From positions 2,073,332-2,137,331 of the forward strand of contig NZ_CP058215.1 in assembly GCF_013388255.1 (NCBI RefSeq): a DNA stretch of 64,000 bases, given 5' to 3'. The notes under the pieces are model-generated. The model searched no databases. It saw nothing but the letters and a program-made list of their open reading frames with translations, and was not told the DNA's origin. Shown one piece after another: positions 53,203 through 63,061 of the stretch; positions within the stretch are counted from its first letter, which is position 1; each line of letters opens with the position of its first letter. Position numbers and translations under genes: made by a program. The stretch comes from Methanolobus zinderi. Lineage in GTDB: Archaea > Halobacteriota > Methanosarcinia > Methanosarcinales > Methanosarcinaceae.

Positions 53203-54576
53203 TCAGTTATTCTTGAGATACTCATTGATGGTCTTTGCAGCGAGCTTACCTGCACCCATGGCACTGATAACAGTCGCCGCACCGGTAACTGCGTCACCGC
53301 CTGCACAGACATTTTCCAGAGAGGTCTTCCCGGAATCATCTACAACTATCGTACCACGAGAGCCAACTTCCAGACCTTCGGAACCCGAGAGGATCATTGG
53401 ATTAGGAGAAGTACCTATGGCAATGATCACAATATCCGCATCAATGACAAATTCGGAGCCTTCTACCGACACAGGTCTTCTGCGGCCGGACTCATCAGGA
53501 TCTCCAAGTTCCATCTTAATGCACTCGACACCTTTGACTGTCATGTTCTCGCCTTCGAGGATACGCACAGGGTTTGTAAGCAACCTGAACACAACGCCTT
53601 CTTCCTTTGCGTTCTCAATCTCCTCTTTTCGTGCAGGAAGCTCATCCTCACCACGGCGATAGACTACACTCACCTCATCCGCACCAAGACGAAGGGCACT
53701 GCGTGCTGCATCCATGGCGACATTACCTCCGCCTACTACGATAACACGCTTGCCTCTTTTGATAGGAGTACCATAATCCGGGAAACGGTATGCTTTCATT
53801 AGGTTTACTCTTGTGAGAAACTCATTTGCAGAATAAACCCCATTGAGATTCTCTCCTTCAATACCCATGAACTTTGGCAGGCCAGCGCCGGTTCCAAGGA
53901 AAACCGCATCAAATTCATTCCTTAGTTCGTCAAGGGTCTTTATCTTACCTATGACATAATCCACCTTGACATCCACACCGAGCTGTTTAATATAGTCCAC
54001 CTCTTCCCTGACAATTGCCTTGGGAAGCCTGAACTCGGGTATACCGTAGGTGAGCACTCCACCGGTGTCATGTAATGCCTCATAGAGAGTAACTGCATGC
54101 CCGGCTTTTGCCAGATCAGCTGCTGCTGTCAGTCCTGCTGGCCCGGCGCCTATGACAGCTACATTCTTGCCTGTAGGTTCTGCTTTTACAGGAGCTTCCA
54201 CACCTTTCTCTCTTTCCCGATCAGCACAGAAACGCTCAAGTCGTCCTACAGCAACTGGTTCGCCTTTCTTTGCAAGCACACAGTACTGCTCACACTGCAC
54301 TTCCTGCGGACACACCCTCCCGCATACAGCAGCCAGAGAATTGGTTTCTTTGATAGTGGCAATGGCTTTATCGAATTTGCCTTCCTTTACCTGAGCAATA
54401 AAGCTCGGGATATCGACATTTACCGGACAGCCTTCAACACACTTTGGATTCTTGCATTCAAGGCAGCGTGCAGCTTCAGCAAGTGCCTGTTCCTCACTAT
54501 AACCCAGGGCTACTTCGTCAAAATTCTCAACCCTCTTTTCAGGATCCTGATGAAGCATTTTTTCTCTTGCTGCCAT
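53203..54576 (-). CDS. NADPH-dependent oxidoreductase, NfnB/GltA-like large subunit
   Basis: 457 residues. N-terminal CLECKNPKCVEGCPVNVDIP and CGRVCPQEVQCEQYC hold two iron-sulfur clusters; VAVIGAGPAGLTAAADL binds FAD and VIVVGGGNVAMDAARSA binds NAD(P)H. This is the fold of the glutamate synthase small subunit, sulfide dehydrogenase SudA and Nfn large subunit. It shares one base with the end of the upstream gene (ATG at 54576), a SudB/NfnA-like protein, so the pair is an NfnAB-type complex that shuttles electrons between NADPH, NADH and ferredoxin. Which carriers are used in this organism cannot be told. Confidence 0.9.
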   Translation of the reverse strand: MAAREKMLHQDPEKRVENFDEVALGYSEEQALAEAARCLECKNPKCVEGCPVNVDIPSFIAQVKEGKFDKAIATIKETNSLAAVCGRVCPQEVQCEQYCVLAKKGEPVAVGRLERFCADREREKGVEAPVKAEPTGKNVAVIGAGPAGLTAAADLAKAGHAVTLYEALHDTGGVLTYGIPEFRLPKAIVREEVDYIKQLGVDVKVDYVIGKIKTLDELRNEFDAVFLGTGAGLPKFMGIEGENLNGVYSANEFLTRVNLMKAYRFPDYGTPIKRGKRVIVVGGGNVAMDAARSALRLGADEVSVVYRRGEDELPARKEEIENAKEEGVVFRLLTNPVRILEGENMTVKGVECIKMELGDPDESGRRRPVSVEGSEFVIDADIVIIAIGTSPNPMILSGSEGLEVGSRGTIVVDDSGKTSLENVCAGGDAVTGAATVISAMGAGKLAAKTINEYLKNN

Positions 54577-55418
54577 CAGTTACCACCCCTGCAGGTGCAT
54601 TCATGATTTTCAAGACATTCGGACTCCTCATTGCGATACAGTGCAAGTCTGCTCATTAGCAGGTTAAAGTCCACCTTATGTGCATCAAATTCCGGTCCGT
54701 CAACGCAGGCAAACTTGGTCTCGCCACCGACGGATACCCTGCAGCCACCACACATACCGGTACCGTCGATCATTATCGGGTTAAGGCTGACAATGGTTTC
54801 CACACCATAAGGCTCTGTCATACCTGCTGCCACTTTCATCAGAATTGGAGGACCTATGACAACTATCCTCGTAACATCCTCGCCGCTGTCAAGGATCTCT
54901 TTTACAACATCGGTCACAAAGCCATGATGTCCTTTGGAACCGTCATCTGTGGCCACATGAAATTCATCGCTTGCAGCCTCCATCTCATCCTCGAGTATGA
55001 GCAGATCCTTGCTTCTGGCACCAATTATTGATATTACCTTGTTTCCTGCTTCACGATATGCCTTCACCTGAGGATAAACTGGAGCTATACCGACACCGCC
55101 ACCTACAAGGATGACTGTGCCAAGCTTCCTTACATCAGCAGGGGTTCCGAGCGGACCCACTAAATTCTGAAGCTCATCCGCCTCATTCATCTTTGCAAGC
55201 TGCTTTGTGGTCTTTCCCATTTCCTGGAATATAATAGTCACATATCCTTCTTCTGCATCGAAATCGGCAATTGTCAGAGGAATACGTTCACTTGTTTCAT
55301 CGATTCGCAGGATTATGAACTGCCCGGCCTTTGCTGCCTTTGCAACATCCGGTGCCAGGACTTTCATGAGGTGAACCTGGGGAGCGATCTGTTTTTTCTC
55401 GAGAATTTTGTATGGCAT
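54576..55418 (-). CDS. NfnA/SudB-like FAD and [2Fe-2S] subunit
   Basis: 280 residues. Ferredoxin-reductase-type fold: an N-terminal beta-barrel FAD site (QFIILRIDETSERIPLTIADF), NAD-binding segment (GTVILVGGGVGIAPVYPQVKAY), and a C-terminal [2Fe-2S] loop CGGCRVSVGG ... FACVDGPEFDAH. It partners with the large subunit just downstream (overlap of one base). Such subunits are shared by dihydroorotate dehydrogenase B, SudAB and NfnAB. A final ECLENHECTC contains two extra Cys of unknown use. Confidence 0.9.
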   Translation of the reverse strand: MPYKILEKKQIAPQVHLMKVLAPDVAKAAKAGQFIILRIDETSERIPLTIADFDAEEGYVTIIFQEMGKTTKQLAKMNEADELQNLVGPLGTPADVRKLGTVILVGGGVGIAPVYPQVKAYREAGNKVISIIGARSKDLLILEDEMEAASDEFHVATDDGSKGHHGFVTDVVKEILDSGEDVTRIVVIGPPILMKVAAGMTEPYGVETIVSLNPIMIDGTGMCGGCRVSVGGETKFACVDGPEFDAHKVDFNLLMSRLALYRNEESECLENHECTCRGGN

Positions 55419-55480
55419 GTGATCACGTTATAAAGATTGATAATTCGGGATAGAAATCTGTGCATATGATTGGATTTCTA

Positions 55481-55640
55481 GTACTTAAGAGTTAAGTGAC
55501 TGCTCCCACGACTAAAGTGCGTGGGCTTCTACGGATTTAATACCGACAGATTGCAATCCCAATCTGAGAATGTTGATAGCGGCATTGTGGTCACGGTCTA
55601 AGACCAGACCACAGCTATTACATTTGTGTGTTCTATCTGC
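55481..55640 (-). ncRNA. Candidate omega (reRNA) guide RNA of tnpB element 2
   Basis: By the same reasoning as element 1: right-end hairpin CCCACGCAC with GTCGTGGG and tail GAGCAGTCA ending at 55497. The guide would start at 55496 and read CTTAACTCTTAAGTAC on the minus strand. The 5' limit is approximate. Confidence 0.45.
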
Positions 55641-56753
55641 TAATTTTTTATCAACCAACAGACCACACCTTGAGCACATCTTAGAAGTATTCGCAGGGTT
55701 AACAAATGCAACTAAAGAACCAGCACTTTCAGCCTTGTACCTTGTTGCAGTGATTAACATGTTCCATGCGGCATCTGCTATGCTCTTTGCAAGACAATGA
55801 TTTTTAAGCATGTTTTTGATGCTCAGATCCTCGAAGACAATGAAAGAATATTCATCTACCAATTGTCTACTTAGCTGGTGAATGAAATTATAACGCTTGT
55901 TTGCGATTCTTTCATGTACTCTCTGTACTATCCTTATAGCTTTTTTATGTTCATAAGAACCTTTTGGAGCTTTGGATAACTTACGTTGAGCCTTAGCAAG
56001 TTCTTTTTCTTCCAGGCGGAAAAAGCGAGGATTTGGTATTGTTGTACCATCGGACAATGTAGCGAAACTCGATAAACCTACGTCAATGCCTACAACTTGT
56101 TCCATAGTTTGTTCTGGGATTTCTATATCTTCACATTCTGTTATTATGGAAACATACCACTTTTTGTATGCGGAGCGTCTGACAATGATCCTTTTAATGT
56201 CACCTTCGACCTCTTGATGCACCTTTACACGTACATTTCCGATTTTAGAAAGGTATAACAGATTTCTATCGAGTTTAAATCCCATTTGAGGATAAGTGAA
56301 GCTGTCGTACCAACCTTTGCCTTTGAATCGAGGGTATCCGGGCTTTTCTCCGCTCCTTATACGCCTGAAAAAGTGTTTAAAGGCAAGGTCTACTCTTTCC
56401 TGTACTTCCTGAAGGGTTTGAGAGAACACTTCTTTATAATCTGGATTCTCTTTTTTCCATTCAGGAAGTAGTTTGTTGAGAGTATATTTTGATAACGTTT
56501 CTCCCCTTTCTTCATAAGCAGTTTTTCGTTCCGCTAAAGTACGATTGTATACTTGTCTGCATATCTCTAAGCTACGCTCCATCTGCTTTTGTTGTGATTT
56601 AGTAGGATAGATACGGAACTTGTATGTCTTACGCATTATACTTCAATATGCTTTAGTTGCGTAAAAAAGTTGTGATAACATTAGATTAATTAAAGGGTTG
56701 GGTACGATTCATCCCACAGCCAAAGCAGTGGGCCTTCTCTACCCCTACACCCC
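55497..56753 (-). mobile_element. IS200/IS605-superfamily element carrying only tnpB, copy 2
   Basis: The left end, on the minus strand from 56753, reads GGGGTGTAGGGGTAGAGAA, identical to that of element 1 over 19 bases, then a hairpin (CCCAC/GTGGG) and the shared GGATGAATCGTACCC. The right end has a hairpin with the same shape and the shared terminus AGTCA at 55497. Bases before the left end read TTGAC, against TTAAC in element 1. The tnpB genes in the two elements are clearly different (461 and 374 residues), but the ends match, suggesting one transposase can move both. No tnpA present. Confidence 0.82.
55512..56636 (-). CDS. tnpB: TnpB RNA-guided nuclease (IS605 OrfB family), shorter type
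   Basis: 374 residues. KFRIYPTKSQQKQMERSLE at the N-terminus, VGIDVGLSSFATLSDG with the first catalytic Asp, IVFEDLSIKNML with the Glu, zinc ribbon CSRCGLLVDKK ... CNSCGLVLDRDHNAAINIL with the last Asp. All key residues are intact. It is about 87 residues shorter than the tnpB at 6615 and diverges strongly in the N-terminal and central parts, so the two nucleases are not recent copies. The stop is 15 bp inside the right end. Confidence 0.93.
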   Translation of the reverse strand: MRKTYKFRIYPTKSQQKQMERSLEICRQVYNRTLAERKTAYEERGETLSKYTLNKLLPEWKKENPDYKEVFSQTLQEVQERVDLAFKHFFRRIRSGEKPGYPRFKGKGWYDSFTYPQMGFKLDRNLLYLSKIGNVRVKVHQEVEGDIKRIIVRRSAYKKWYVSIITECEDIEIPEQTMEQVVGIDVGLSSFATLSDGTTIPNPRFFRLEEKELAKAQRKLSKAPKGSYEHKKAIRIVQRVHERIANKRYNFIHQLSRQLVDEYSFIVFEDLSIKNMLKNHCLAKSIADAAWNMLITATRYKAESAGSLVAFVNPANTSKMCSRCGLLVDKKLADRTHKCNSCGLVLDRDHNAAINILRLGLQSVGIKSVEAHAL

Positions 56754-56882
56754 GTCAATCATAAGGCAGGTTGAGTAAAAGCCCTTCAAATAAAATACGT
56801 GAAATCACTTTGAATTGTGCCCGGATATTCGTATGCCTATTTATATCAAGTGAACAATTTCCACATAGGATAAAGAGGAGGA

Positions 56883-58259
56883 ATGTGCATCAAATCAATA
56901 ATTCTTGCAGGCGGATCCGGAACCCGCCTCTGGCCACTGAGCAGAGAACTGTATCCTAAACAATTCCTGAAGATAAAAGGAAACTCTCTTTTTCAGGATA
57001 CCGTTTCAAGATGTCTGCAGATCTCGGACATATCGGAGATCTATGTAGTCACAAATGAAATGCACAAATATTTTGTTATAGGCCAGGTTGAGGAACTGGG
57101 TCATGAGATACCCGATGAGAACATTCTCCTTGAACCAGAAGGCAAAAACACACTCCCTGCAATCTGTTATGGCATAAAGGAAATTGAAAAGGCACATGGA
57201 AACTCCGTGGTAGGCGTTTTCTCTTCAGACCATGTACTGGATAATGATGCAATGAAAACAATATCAGGTGCAGAAAAACTTACTTCAGATCATCTTGTAA
57301 CTTTTGGGATAGTACCCACTCAACCACATACAGGTTATGGATACATAAAGCCGGGAGAGGAACTTGAAGTTGGCAGAAAGGTCTTAGAATTCAGAGAAAA
57401 ACCCTGTCTTGAAGATGCAGAGAGATACATTGCAGAGGGTTGTCTCTGGAACAGCGGGATGTTCCTTTTTGATACCGACATTTTTCTGGAGGAATTGAAG
57501 AGCCTGGCTCCAGATGTGTGGAATGCTTTTGACGGATCATCAAATATTAAAGAGATATATGACAGAATGCCTAACATCTCAATAGATTATGGAATCATGG
57601 AAAAATCCTCCAGAGTAAGTGTTGTGGAACTTGAGCACAAATGGAGCGATCTTGGTAACTTTGATGCACTCTATGCTGAATCCGAGAAGGATACCAATAA
57701 CAGCTGTACTCTTGCATGTGAAAATGTCTGTGTCGATTCCAACAACAATTTTGTATATTCAAAGGACAACAAACTTGTTTCACTCATAGATATAGATGAT
57801 ATGATCGTTGTAGATACAAGCGACGCATTGCTTGTATGCCCTCGCAAGAGCAGTGAAAAGGTCAAAAGTGTTGTCAACACCCTCAAACAGAGAAACGATG
57901 AGCGCGTGAATATCCACGATACAGTTTACAGGCCATGGGGATCATACACATTGCTGGAGAACTCCGGTGGACACAAAATAAAGAACATTGAAGTCCTGCC
58001 CGGTAAAAAGCTGAGTCTGCAGCTGCACCACCACAGAAGTGAGCACTGGGTTGTGGTCAAAGGTATGGCATGTGTGGAAAATGATGATCAACAGTTCTTT
58101 TTAAGACAGGGAGAGAGTACTTATATCAGAGCCGGTACAAAGCACAGGCTTTCAAATCCCGGTAAACTGCCTCTGGAGATAATTGAGGTGCAACTGGGAG
58201 AGTATGTGGAAGAGGATGATATTGTCAGGTTTGATGATGAGTATGGGAGAGTTAAATAA
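56883..58259 (+). CDS. manC: Mannose-1-phosphate guanylyltransferase / mannose-6-phosphate isomerase
   Basis: 458 residues. AGGAGG before the ATG. N-terminal nucleotidyltransferase: IILAGGSGTRLWPLSRELYP at residue 6, then VFSSDHVLD and EKPCLEDAERYI. C-terminal cupin isomerase: PWGSYTLLENSGGHK, QLHHHRSEHWVVVKG and ESTYIRAGTKHRLSN. It makes GDP-mannose, the donor for mannosylated glycans and for GDP-deoxysugars. It opens the surface-polysaccharide locus, and a GDP-mannose dehydratase lies three genes on. It starts 130 bp after the second tnpB element. Confidence 0.94.
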   Translation: MCIKSIILAGGSGTRLWPLSRELYPKQFLKIKGNSLFQDTVSRCLQISDISEIYVVTNEMHKYFVIGQVEELGHEIPDENILLEPEGKNTLPAICYGIKEIEKAHGNSVVGVFSSDHVLDNDAMKTISGAEKLTSDHLVTFGIVPTQPHTGYGYIKPGEELEVGRKVLEFREKPCLEDAERYIAEGCLWNSGMFLFDTDIFLEELKSLAPDVWNAFDGSSNIKEIYDRMPNISIDYGIMEKSSRVSVVELEHKWSDLGNFDALYAESEKDTNNSCTLACENVCVDSNNNFVYSKDNKLVSLIDIDDMIVVDTSDALLVCPRKSSEKVKSVVNTLKQRNDERVNIHDTVYRPWGSYTLLENSGGHKIKNIEVLPGKKLSLQLHHHRSEHWVVVKGMACVENDDQQFFLRQGESTYIRAGTKHRLSNPGKLPLEIIEVQLGEYVEEDDIVRFDDEYGRVK

Positions 58260-58375
58260 TCCTAGAAATTATCATTTCAGTTGAATTTATGATTACTCTG
58301 CCAAACAAGGTATGAACTGAAATATATAAATAGTAACATATATATATATAGAGGCCTAAAATACGGAGATTAAAA

Positions 58376-59386
58376 ATGAAGGTCATCATTCCCGCTGCAG
58401 GTACAGGAACAAGATTATTCCCCCACACTCATACAAAACCAAAACCAATGGTGTATATAGCGGGTAAACCTATTATTGGCCATATTCTCGATAGAATGGT
58501 TGACCTTGAGCCTGAGGAAGTGATACTTGTTGTTGGATATCACAAAGAACAGTTAAAGTCATACGTGAACAAAAACTATGCCAATATTTTCAATATCAGA
58601 TATGTCGAGCAAAAAAACAGACTTGGTCTAGCCCATTCGGTATATGTCACACAGAAGCATGTTGTTGAATCGGATATCATGATAGCCCTTGGAGACATGA
58701 TATTCAAAGCCGGATATCGTGAATTCCATGACAAACATATTAAAAACAAAAAATGTGCAGGTTCGATAGGGGTACGGGAAGTGGATGAGCCTAAGAAGTA
58801 TGGAATTGTAGAATTTGAGCAGACCACATCATGTATTAAAAAACTTGAGGAAAAGCCTGAAAAGCCTGCATCTAATTTGGGGATTGCGGGAGTATACTTT
58901 ATTAAAGATACACCTGCACTATTCGAAGTCCTTGAGAATATGATCAAGAAAGATATGAGGTCTAGGGGAGAATACCAACTAACAGATGCTCTTCAGCAAA
59001 TGATAAATCAGAACTGCAAATTGAAGATCTTCGAAGTTTCAAGCTGGTATGATTGCGGTCATGCTAAATCACTCCTTGAAACAAATCGGGTACTATTAGA
59101 TGAAAAAGAAAACATAAGTTTAGAGTATCTAAGTGAGGATTCTGTGATAATACATCCTGTAGCTATTGGAAAAAATGTCAAGTTCACCAACTCGGTCATA
59201 GGACCTTATGCATCAATTGCAGAAGGTACTGTTGTAGAGAACTCTATTATATCAAACAGTGTTATAGGCTCAAGGACATGTATTTCAAATGTGAATTTAC
59301 AGTCATCCATAGTAGGAGATGATGCAAATGTCATAGGAAAACACAACTCTTTAAACATAGGAGACTCATCTACTATTGAATTTTGA
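58376..59386 (+). CDS. Sugar-1-phosphate nucleotidyltransferase (GlmU/RmlA-like)
   Basis: 336 residues. [22 protein letters not shown] at the N-terminus is the nucleotide-binding loop with the catalytic Arg and Lys; [10 protein letters not shown] holds the metal Asp and [14 protein letters not shown] is the late signature. Residues ~260-336 form a left-handed beta helix ([37 protein letters not shown]). It charges a sugar 1-phosphate with a nucleotide (dTTP or UTP); acetyltransfer by the beta-helix is possible but no donor-specific motif is clear. Overlaps the alternative start of the next gene. Confidence 0.88.
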   Translation: MKVIIPAAGTGTRLFPHTHTKPKPMVYIAGKPIIGHILDRMVDLEPEEVILVVGYHKEQLKSYVNKNYANIFNIRYVEQKNRLGLAHSVYVTQKHVVESDIMIALGDMIFKAGYREFHDKHIKNKKCAGSIGVREVDEPKKYGIVEFEQTTSCIKKLEEKPEKPASNLGIAGVYFIKDTPALFEVLENMIKKDMRSRGEYQLTDALQQMINQNCKLKIFEVSSWYDCGHAKSLLETNRVLLDEKENISLEYLSEDSVIIHPVAIGKNVKFTNSVIGPYASIAEGTVVENSIISNSVIGSRTCISNVNLQSSIVGDDANVIGKHNSLNIGDSSTIEF

Positions 59387-59397
59387 AGAGTGATATC

Positions 59398-60333
59398 ATG
59401 AAATCAATTGTAACCGGCGGTGCAGGGTTTTTAGGGTCACACTTATGTGACCTATTAATTGAAAAGGGACACGAAGTAATTTGCATTGATAATCTGGTGA
59501 CAGGCGATACGAGAAATCTTGCTCACATCGAATCTGATAAATTCAAGTATATCAAACATGACGTAACTAAGCCAATATATTTTGGCGATAAGATAGACTT
59601 CATATTTCATTTAGCAAGCCCTGCTTCTCCTGTTGATTACCTTGACTTACCAATTCAGACTTTGAAAGTCGGAGCATTAGGGACATATAACATGCTTGGA
59701 CTTGCAAAGGAACAAGGTGCTAGATTACTGGTGGCTTCAACGTCTGAAGTATATGGTGATCCCCTTGTAAACCCACAACCTGAAACTTACTGGGGAAATG
59801 TGAACCCCATTGGACCAAGAGGAGTATATGATGAGGCAAAACGCTATGCTGAAGCTATTACCATGGCATACCATAATCACCATGGAATAGATACACGTAT
59901 TGTGCGCATATTCAATACTTATGGTCCTCGTATGCGAGCAGGTGATGGAAGAGTAGTTCCTAATTTTATAAATCAGGCACTGAAAGGTGAAGATTTAACC
60001 ATATACGGGGATGGAAGTCAGACACGCTCTTTTTGCTATGTATCAGATCAGATAGACGGAATATATAGATTGATGATGTCAAACTGCAGTGAACCTGTTA
60101 ATATTGGAAATCCCATAGAGATGAGCATACTGGAGTTTGCAGAAGAGATATTGAGAATAACTGGTACTGATTCAAAGATAATATATGAGAGTCTTCCTAT
60201 TGATGATCCAAAGGTCAGAAGACCTGACATTAGCAGAGCTGAAGAAGTTCTCGGGTGGAAACCAAAAATAGACCTGACAGAGGGATTAAAAAAAACAATT
60301 GATTTTTTCAAATCGAATATAGAACCATTTTAA
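59398..60333 (+). CDS. NAD-dependent epimerase/dehydratase, UDP-glucuronate decarboxylase-like
   Basis: 311 residues from the ATG at 59398 (a TTG at 59383 is possible). Rossmann [19 protein letters not shown], catalytic STSEVYGDP and YDEAKRYAE (Tyr-x-x-x-Lys), then [10 protein letters not shown] and [14 protein letters not shown]. The whole is that of UXS, which makes UDP-xylose from UDP-glucuronate. It probably supplies a pentose donor to the locus; a close UDP-sugar epimerase is the alternative. Confidence 0.9.
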   Translation: MKSIVTGGAGFLGSHLCDLLIEKGHEVICIDNLVTGDTRNLAHIESDKFKYIKHDVTKPIYFGDKIDFIFHLASPASPVDYLDLPIQTLKVGALGTYNMLGLAKEQGARLLVASTSEVYGDPLVNPQPETYWGNVNPIGPRGVYDEAKRYAEAITMAYHNHHGIDTRIVRIFNTYGPRMRAGDGRVVPNFINQALKGEDLTIYGDGSQTRSFCYVSDQIDGIYRLMMSNCSEPVNIGNPIEMSILEFAEEILRITGTDSKIIYESLPIDDPKVRRPDISRAEEVLGWKPKIDLTEGLKKTIDFFKSNIEPF

Positions 60334-60368
60334 AAAACTATTTAGCTCATACTAAAGAGGCTTAACAC

Positions 60369-61403
60369 ATGACAAAAACTGCTTTGATCACCGGTATTAC
60401 TGGGCAAGATGGTGCATATCTTGCAGAATTACTGCTTAACAAAGGATATATCGTGCATGGCATCAAAAGAAGATCATCTTCATTTAATACAAAAAGAGTG
60501 AACCACCTTTACAAGGACCCGCACGAAAGGAATGTCAACTTCTTCATGCACTATGGAGATCTCACCGATTCTACCAACCTGATTAGAATCATCCAAGAGG
60601 TGCAGCCTGATGAAATATACAATCTTGCTGCTCAGAGCCACGTGCAGGTTTCATTCGAGACGCCGGAGTACACTGCAAACTCCGATGCTATCGGAACTTT
60701 GAGACTTCTTGAAGCCATACGTATCCTAGGAATGGAAAATAAGACAAGGTTCTATCAGGCATCAACTAGTGAACTCTATGGTAAAGTCCAGGAAATACCT
60801 CAAAGTGAAAACACTCCATTCTACCCAAGAAGCCCATACGCGGCTGCAAAACTGTATGCCTATTGGATCACAATAAACTACCGTGAAGCATACAACATGT
60901 TTGCATGCAATGGAATTCTATTTAACCATGAGTCTCCAATTCGTGGTGAAACTTTTGTGACAAGAAAAATAACAATGGCAGTTGCAAATATCAAGAGAGG
61001 GGTCCAAGAGAAATTATACCTTGGGAATCTTGATGCAAAAAGAGATTGGGGGTTTGCAGGAGATTACGTTGAAGCCATGTGGCTCATGATGCAGCAGGAT
61101 GAACCTGATGATTATGTGATAGCCACAGGCGAGACACATTCTGTAAGAAATTTTGTTGAACTTGCTTTCAGGGAAGTCGGGATTGACATAGAATGGAAAG
61201 GTCAAGGAATCAATGAGGTTGGAATAGATTCATCTACGGATAAGGTTCTGATCGAGATTGATCCAAGATACTACAGACCAACCGAAGTCGATCTATTGAT
61301 AGGCAATCCGAGAAAAGCCCGGGAAAAGTTGGGATGGAAATCTGGTTTAAGCTTTGAAGATCTTGTAAAGATGATGGTTGAAGCGGATATGAAAATTTCA
61401 TAG
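60369..61403 (+). CDS. gmd: GDP-mannose 4,6-dehydratase
   Basis: 344 residues. [16 protein letters not shown] is the NADP-binding motif, [14 protein letters not shown] the catalytic Thr/Ser/Glu block, [19 protein letters not shown] the Tyr-x-x-x-Lys, and [15 protein letters not shown] is typical of Gmd. It turns GDP-mannose into GDP-4-keto-6-deoxymannose, the precursor of GDP-fucose, GDP-rhamnose or GDP-perosamine. Substrate comes from the ManC-like enzyme at 56883. The later enzyme that decides which deoxysugar is made is not in the window. Confidence 0.96.
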   Translation: MTKTALITGITGQDGAYLAELLLNKGYIVHGIKRRSSSFNTKRVNHLYKDPHERNVNFFMHYGDLTDSTNLIRIIQEVQPDEIYNLAAQSHVQVSFETPEYTANSDAIGTLRLLEAIRILGMENKTRFYQASTSELYGKVQEIPQSENTPFYPRSPYAAAKLYAYWITINYREAYNMFACNGILFNHESPIRGETFVTRKITMAVANIKRGVQEKLYLGNLDAKRDWGFAGDYVEAMWLMMQQDEPDDYVIATGETHSVRNFVELAFREVGIDIEWKGQGINEVGIDSSTDKVLIEIDPRYYRPTEVDLLIGNPRKAREKLGWKSGLSFEDLVKMMVEADMKIS

Positions 61404-61470
61404 ATTTAGCCATCAGCATGAGTTAAATAGAATCGAGATTGATGATTTCCCCTCACAGATAACCAAAATT

Positions 61471-62949
61471 ATGCCCATATTCAGCAAATTGATCTCCAAA
61501 ATAATGGGTATTGAAGAAATACAAAGGCAAAGTATAATATCTTTCGGCGGTCAGATTGTACTTACGATAATTGGTTTTTTGAGCACAATCTATTTTGCAC
61601 GCACAGTAGGCGCATCAGTCCTTGGTGCATATTTTCTTTTCATGGCCTATCATAACATCATTGGCATGGTTACTGATGGAGGGATTGGCGGTGCTGCAAT
61701 AAAAAGGATCAGTGAGGGTGAAGAACAGAATGAATACTTTAGTGCGGCCCTTGTATTGCGCCTGTTTGTCACATTATCGATATTAATACTGATAATAGAA
61801 CTTCGCGATTATTTTGTTGATCTGGACAATGCAGGTATTTTTTTGTGGCTTTTGGCGGCACTCGCATTATCGATGCTTAAAGGGCCACTGTATAGTGGCA
61901 TAGCAGGTTGCGGAAAAATGGGGATTCATGCAACCGGAAATTACATCGGGGATATATCAAGGATTTTATTTCAGATAATGGCAATTTTCCTAGGATATGA
62001 GCTGGCCGGGTTGGCCGGTGGATTTGTTGTCGGGATTATTGTTTCGATAACAATTGCGTTACGTTTTTTTGACCTGCATGTTACTTTATTTGAGTGGAGA
62101 CACATAAAAAACCTGTCAACATTTTCCTTCTGGTTATTTTTGACTTCCAGTGGGATACTGGTGTATTCTTATGCAGACAGAATTATGATCGGCTACTATC
62201 TTGAAAATGCGGACGTTGGTATTTACCAGATAGCAGTCCAGTTTGCTGCACTCGCATCATTTTCAACTATTGCACTTCGCTCGACCCTATGGCCAAAGAT
62301 AAGTCGCTGGGGAAAAGAGCAAAAAATAGGACTAATTGAAAAATCACTTTCCAAAGCAATTAATTTCTCATTGACCTTGGCTATACCGGTAATGATAGGC
62401 GGGATTCTTGTAGGGGATAAATTACTTTACGGACTCTATGGACCCGAGTTTTCAGAAGGGTATATCACACTTGTATTGATTTTAATAGCTCAAATAATGA
62501 ATGTATTCCAATATTTATTCAATACGTATCTTGGTGCACTGGATTTCCAGAAAATGTCTTTCAAAGCAACTACCATAGGTGCTATTGGAAATGTGATTTT
62601 GAACATCCTTTTAATCCCAGTGATAGGAATCGACGGAGCTGCATTAGCAACATTAATAACACTAGCTCTAAACTCCATATTATTAAAAAAATATTTATCA
62701 AATATTATATCGATTGATATAGAATATCCCAGTGTGATCAATATCCTGATAGCTTCCGGATGTATGGCAGTTTTCCTGATATTATACCGGCTTCTGGGAA
62801 GCACTTCAAGCACATCACTGATAATTGTTCCTGTAATCCTTGGTGCAATAATATACTTTTTCATTTTGATAAGAATTGATGCAAATATAAAAAAGGAACT
62901 AAAAGAAATTGCGATCCAGACTCATCTGCCATGGCCTAAGTGGCTCTAA
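61471..62949 (+). CDS. Wzx-type polysaccharide/lipid-linked oligosaccharide flippase
   Basis: 492 residues with 13-14 hydrophobic helices. The N-terminal SIISFGGQIVLTIIGFLSTIYFARTVG and mid SFWLFLTSSGILVYSYADRIMIGYYL with NADVGIYQIAVQFAAL are typical of the MATE/Wzx family of polysaccharide exporters. It probably moves lipid-linked glycan across the membrane. It follows the sugar nucleotide genes with a 67 bp gap, and is followed by a GT61 glycosyltransferase, so all belong to one locus. The C-terminus (LPWPKWL) is complete. Confidence 0.9.
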   Translation: MPIFSKLISKIMGIEEIQRQSIISFGGQIVLTIIGFLSTIYFARTVGASVLGAYFLFMAYHNIIGMVTDGGIGGAAIKRISEGEEQNEYFSAALVLRLFVTLSILILIIELRDYFVDLDNAGIFLWLLAALALSMLKGPLYSGIAGCGKMGIHATGNYIGDISRILFQIMAIFLGYELAGLAGGFVVGIIVSITIALRFFDLHVTLFEWRHIKNLSTFSFWLFLTSSGILVYSYADRIMIGYYLENADVGIYQIAVQFAALASFSTIALRSTLWPKISRWGKEQKIGLIEKSLSKAINFSLTLAIPVMIGGILVGDKLLYGLYGPEFSEGYITLVLILIAQIMNVFQYLFNTYLGALDFQKMSFKATTIGAIGNVILNILLIPVIGIDGAALATLITLALNSILLKKYLSNIISIDIEYPSVINILIASGCMAVFLILYRLLGSTSSTSLIIVPVILGAIIYFFILIRIDANIKKELKEIAIQTHLPWPKWL

Positions 62950-63061
62950 CGAATCGAATAAATAATAGTATATGTAAGTGAACTTGAATAATGGCATTAT
63001 ATAAATCTCACTTATATAGTATAATCAATGATACAGTCTGAACAGTAGGTGTAGAGAATTT

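Noticed and set aside
53213..53662. 149-codon and larger + strand ORFs opposite the NfnB-like gene
   Set aside because: Low-complexity Ser/Pro-rich translation expected opposite a GC-rich coding frame.
6435..56753. CRISPR arrays or Cas12-type effectors near the tnpB genes
   Set aside because: No regular repeat-spacer pattern occurs and both proteins have TnpB length and transposon ends.
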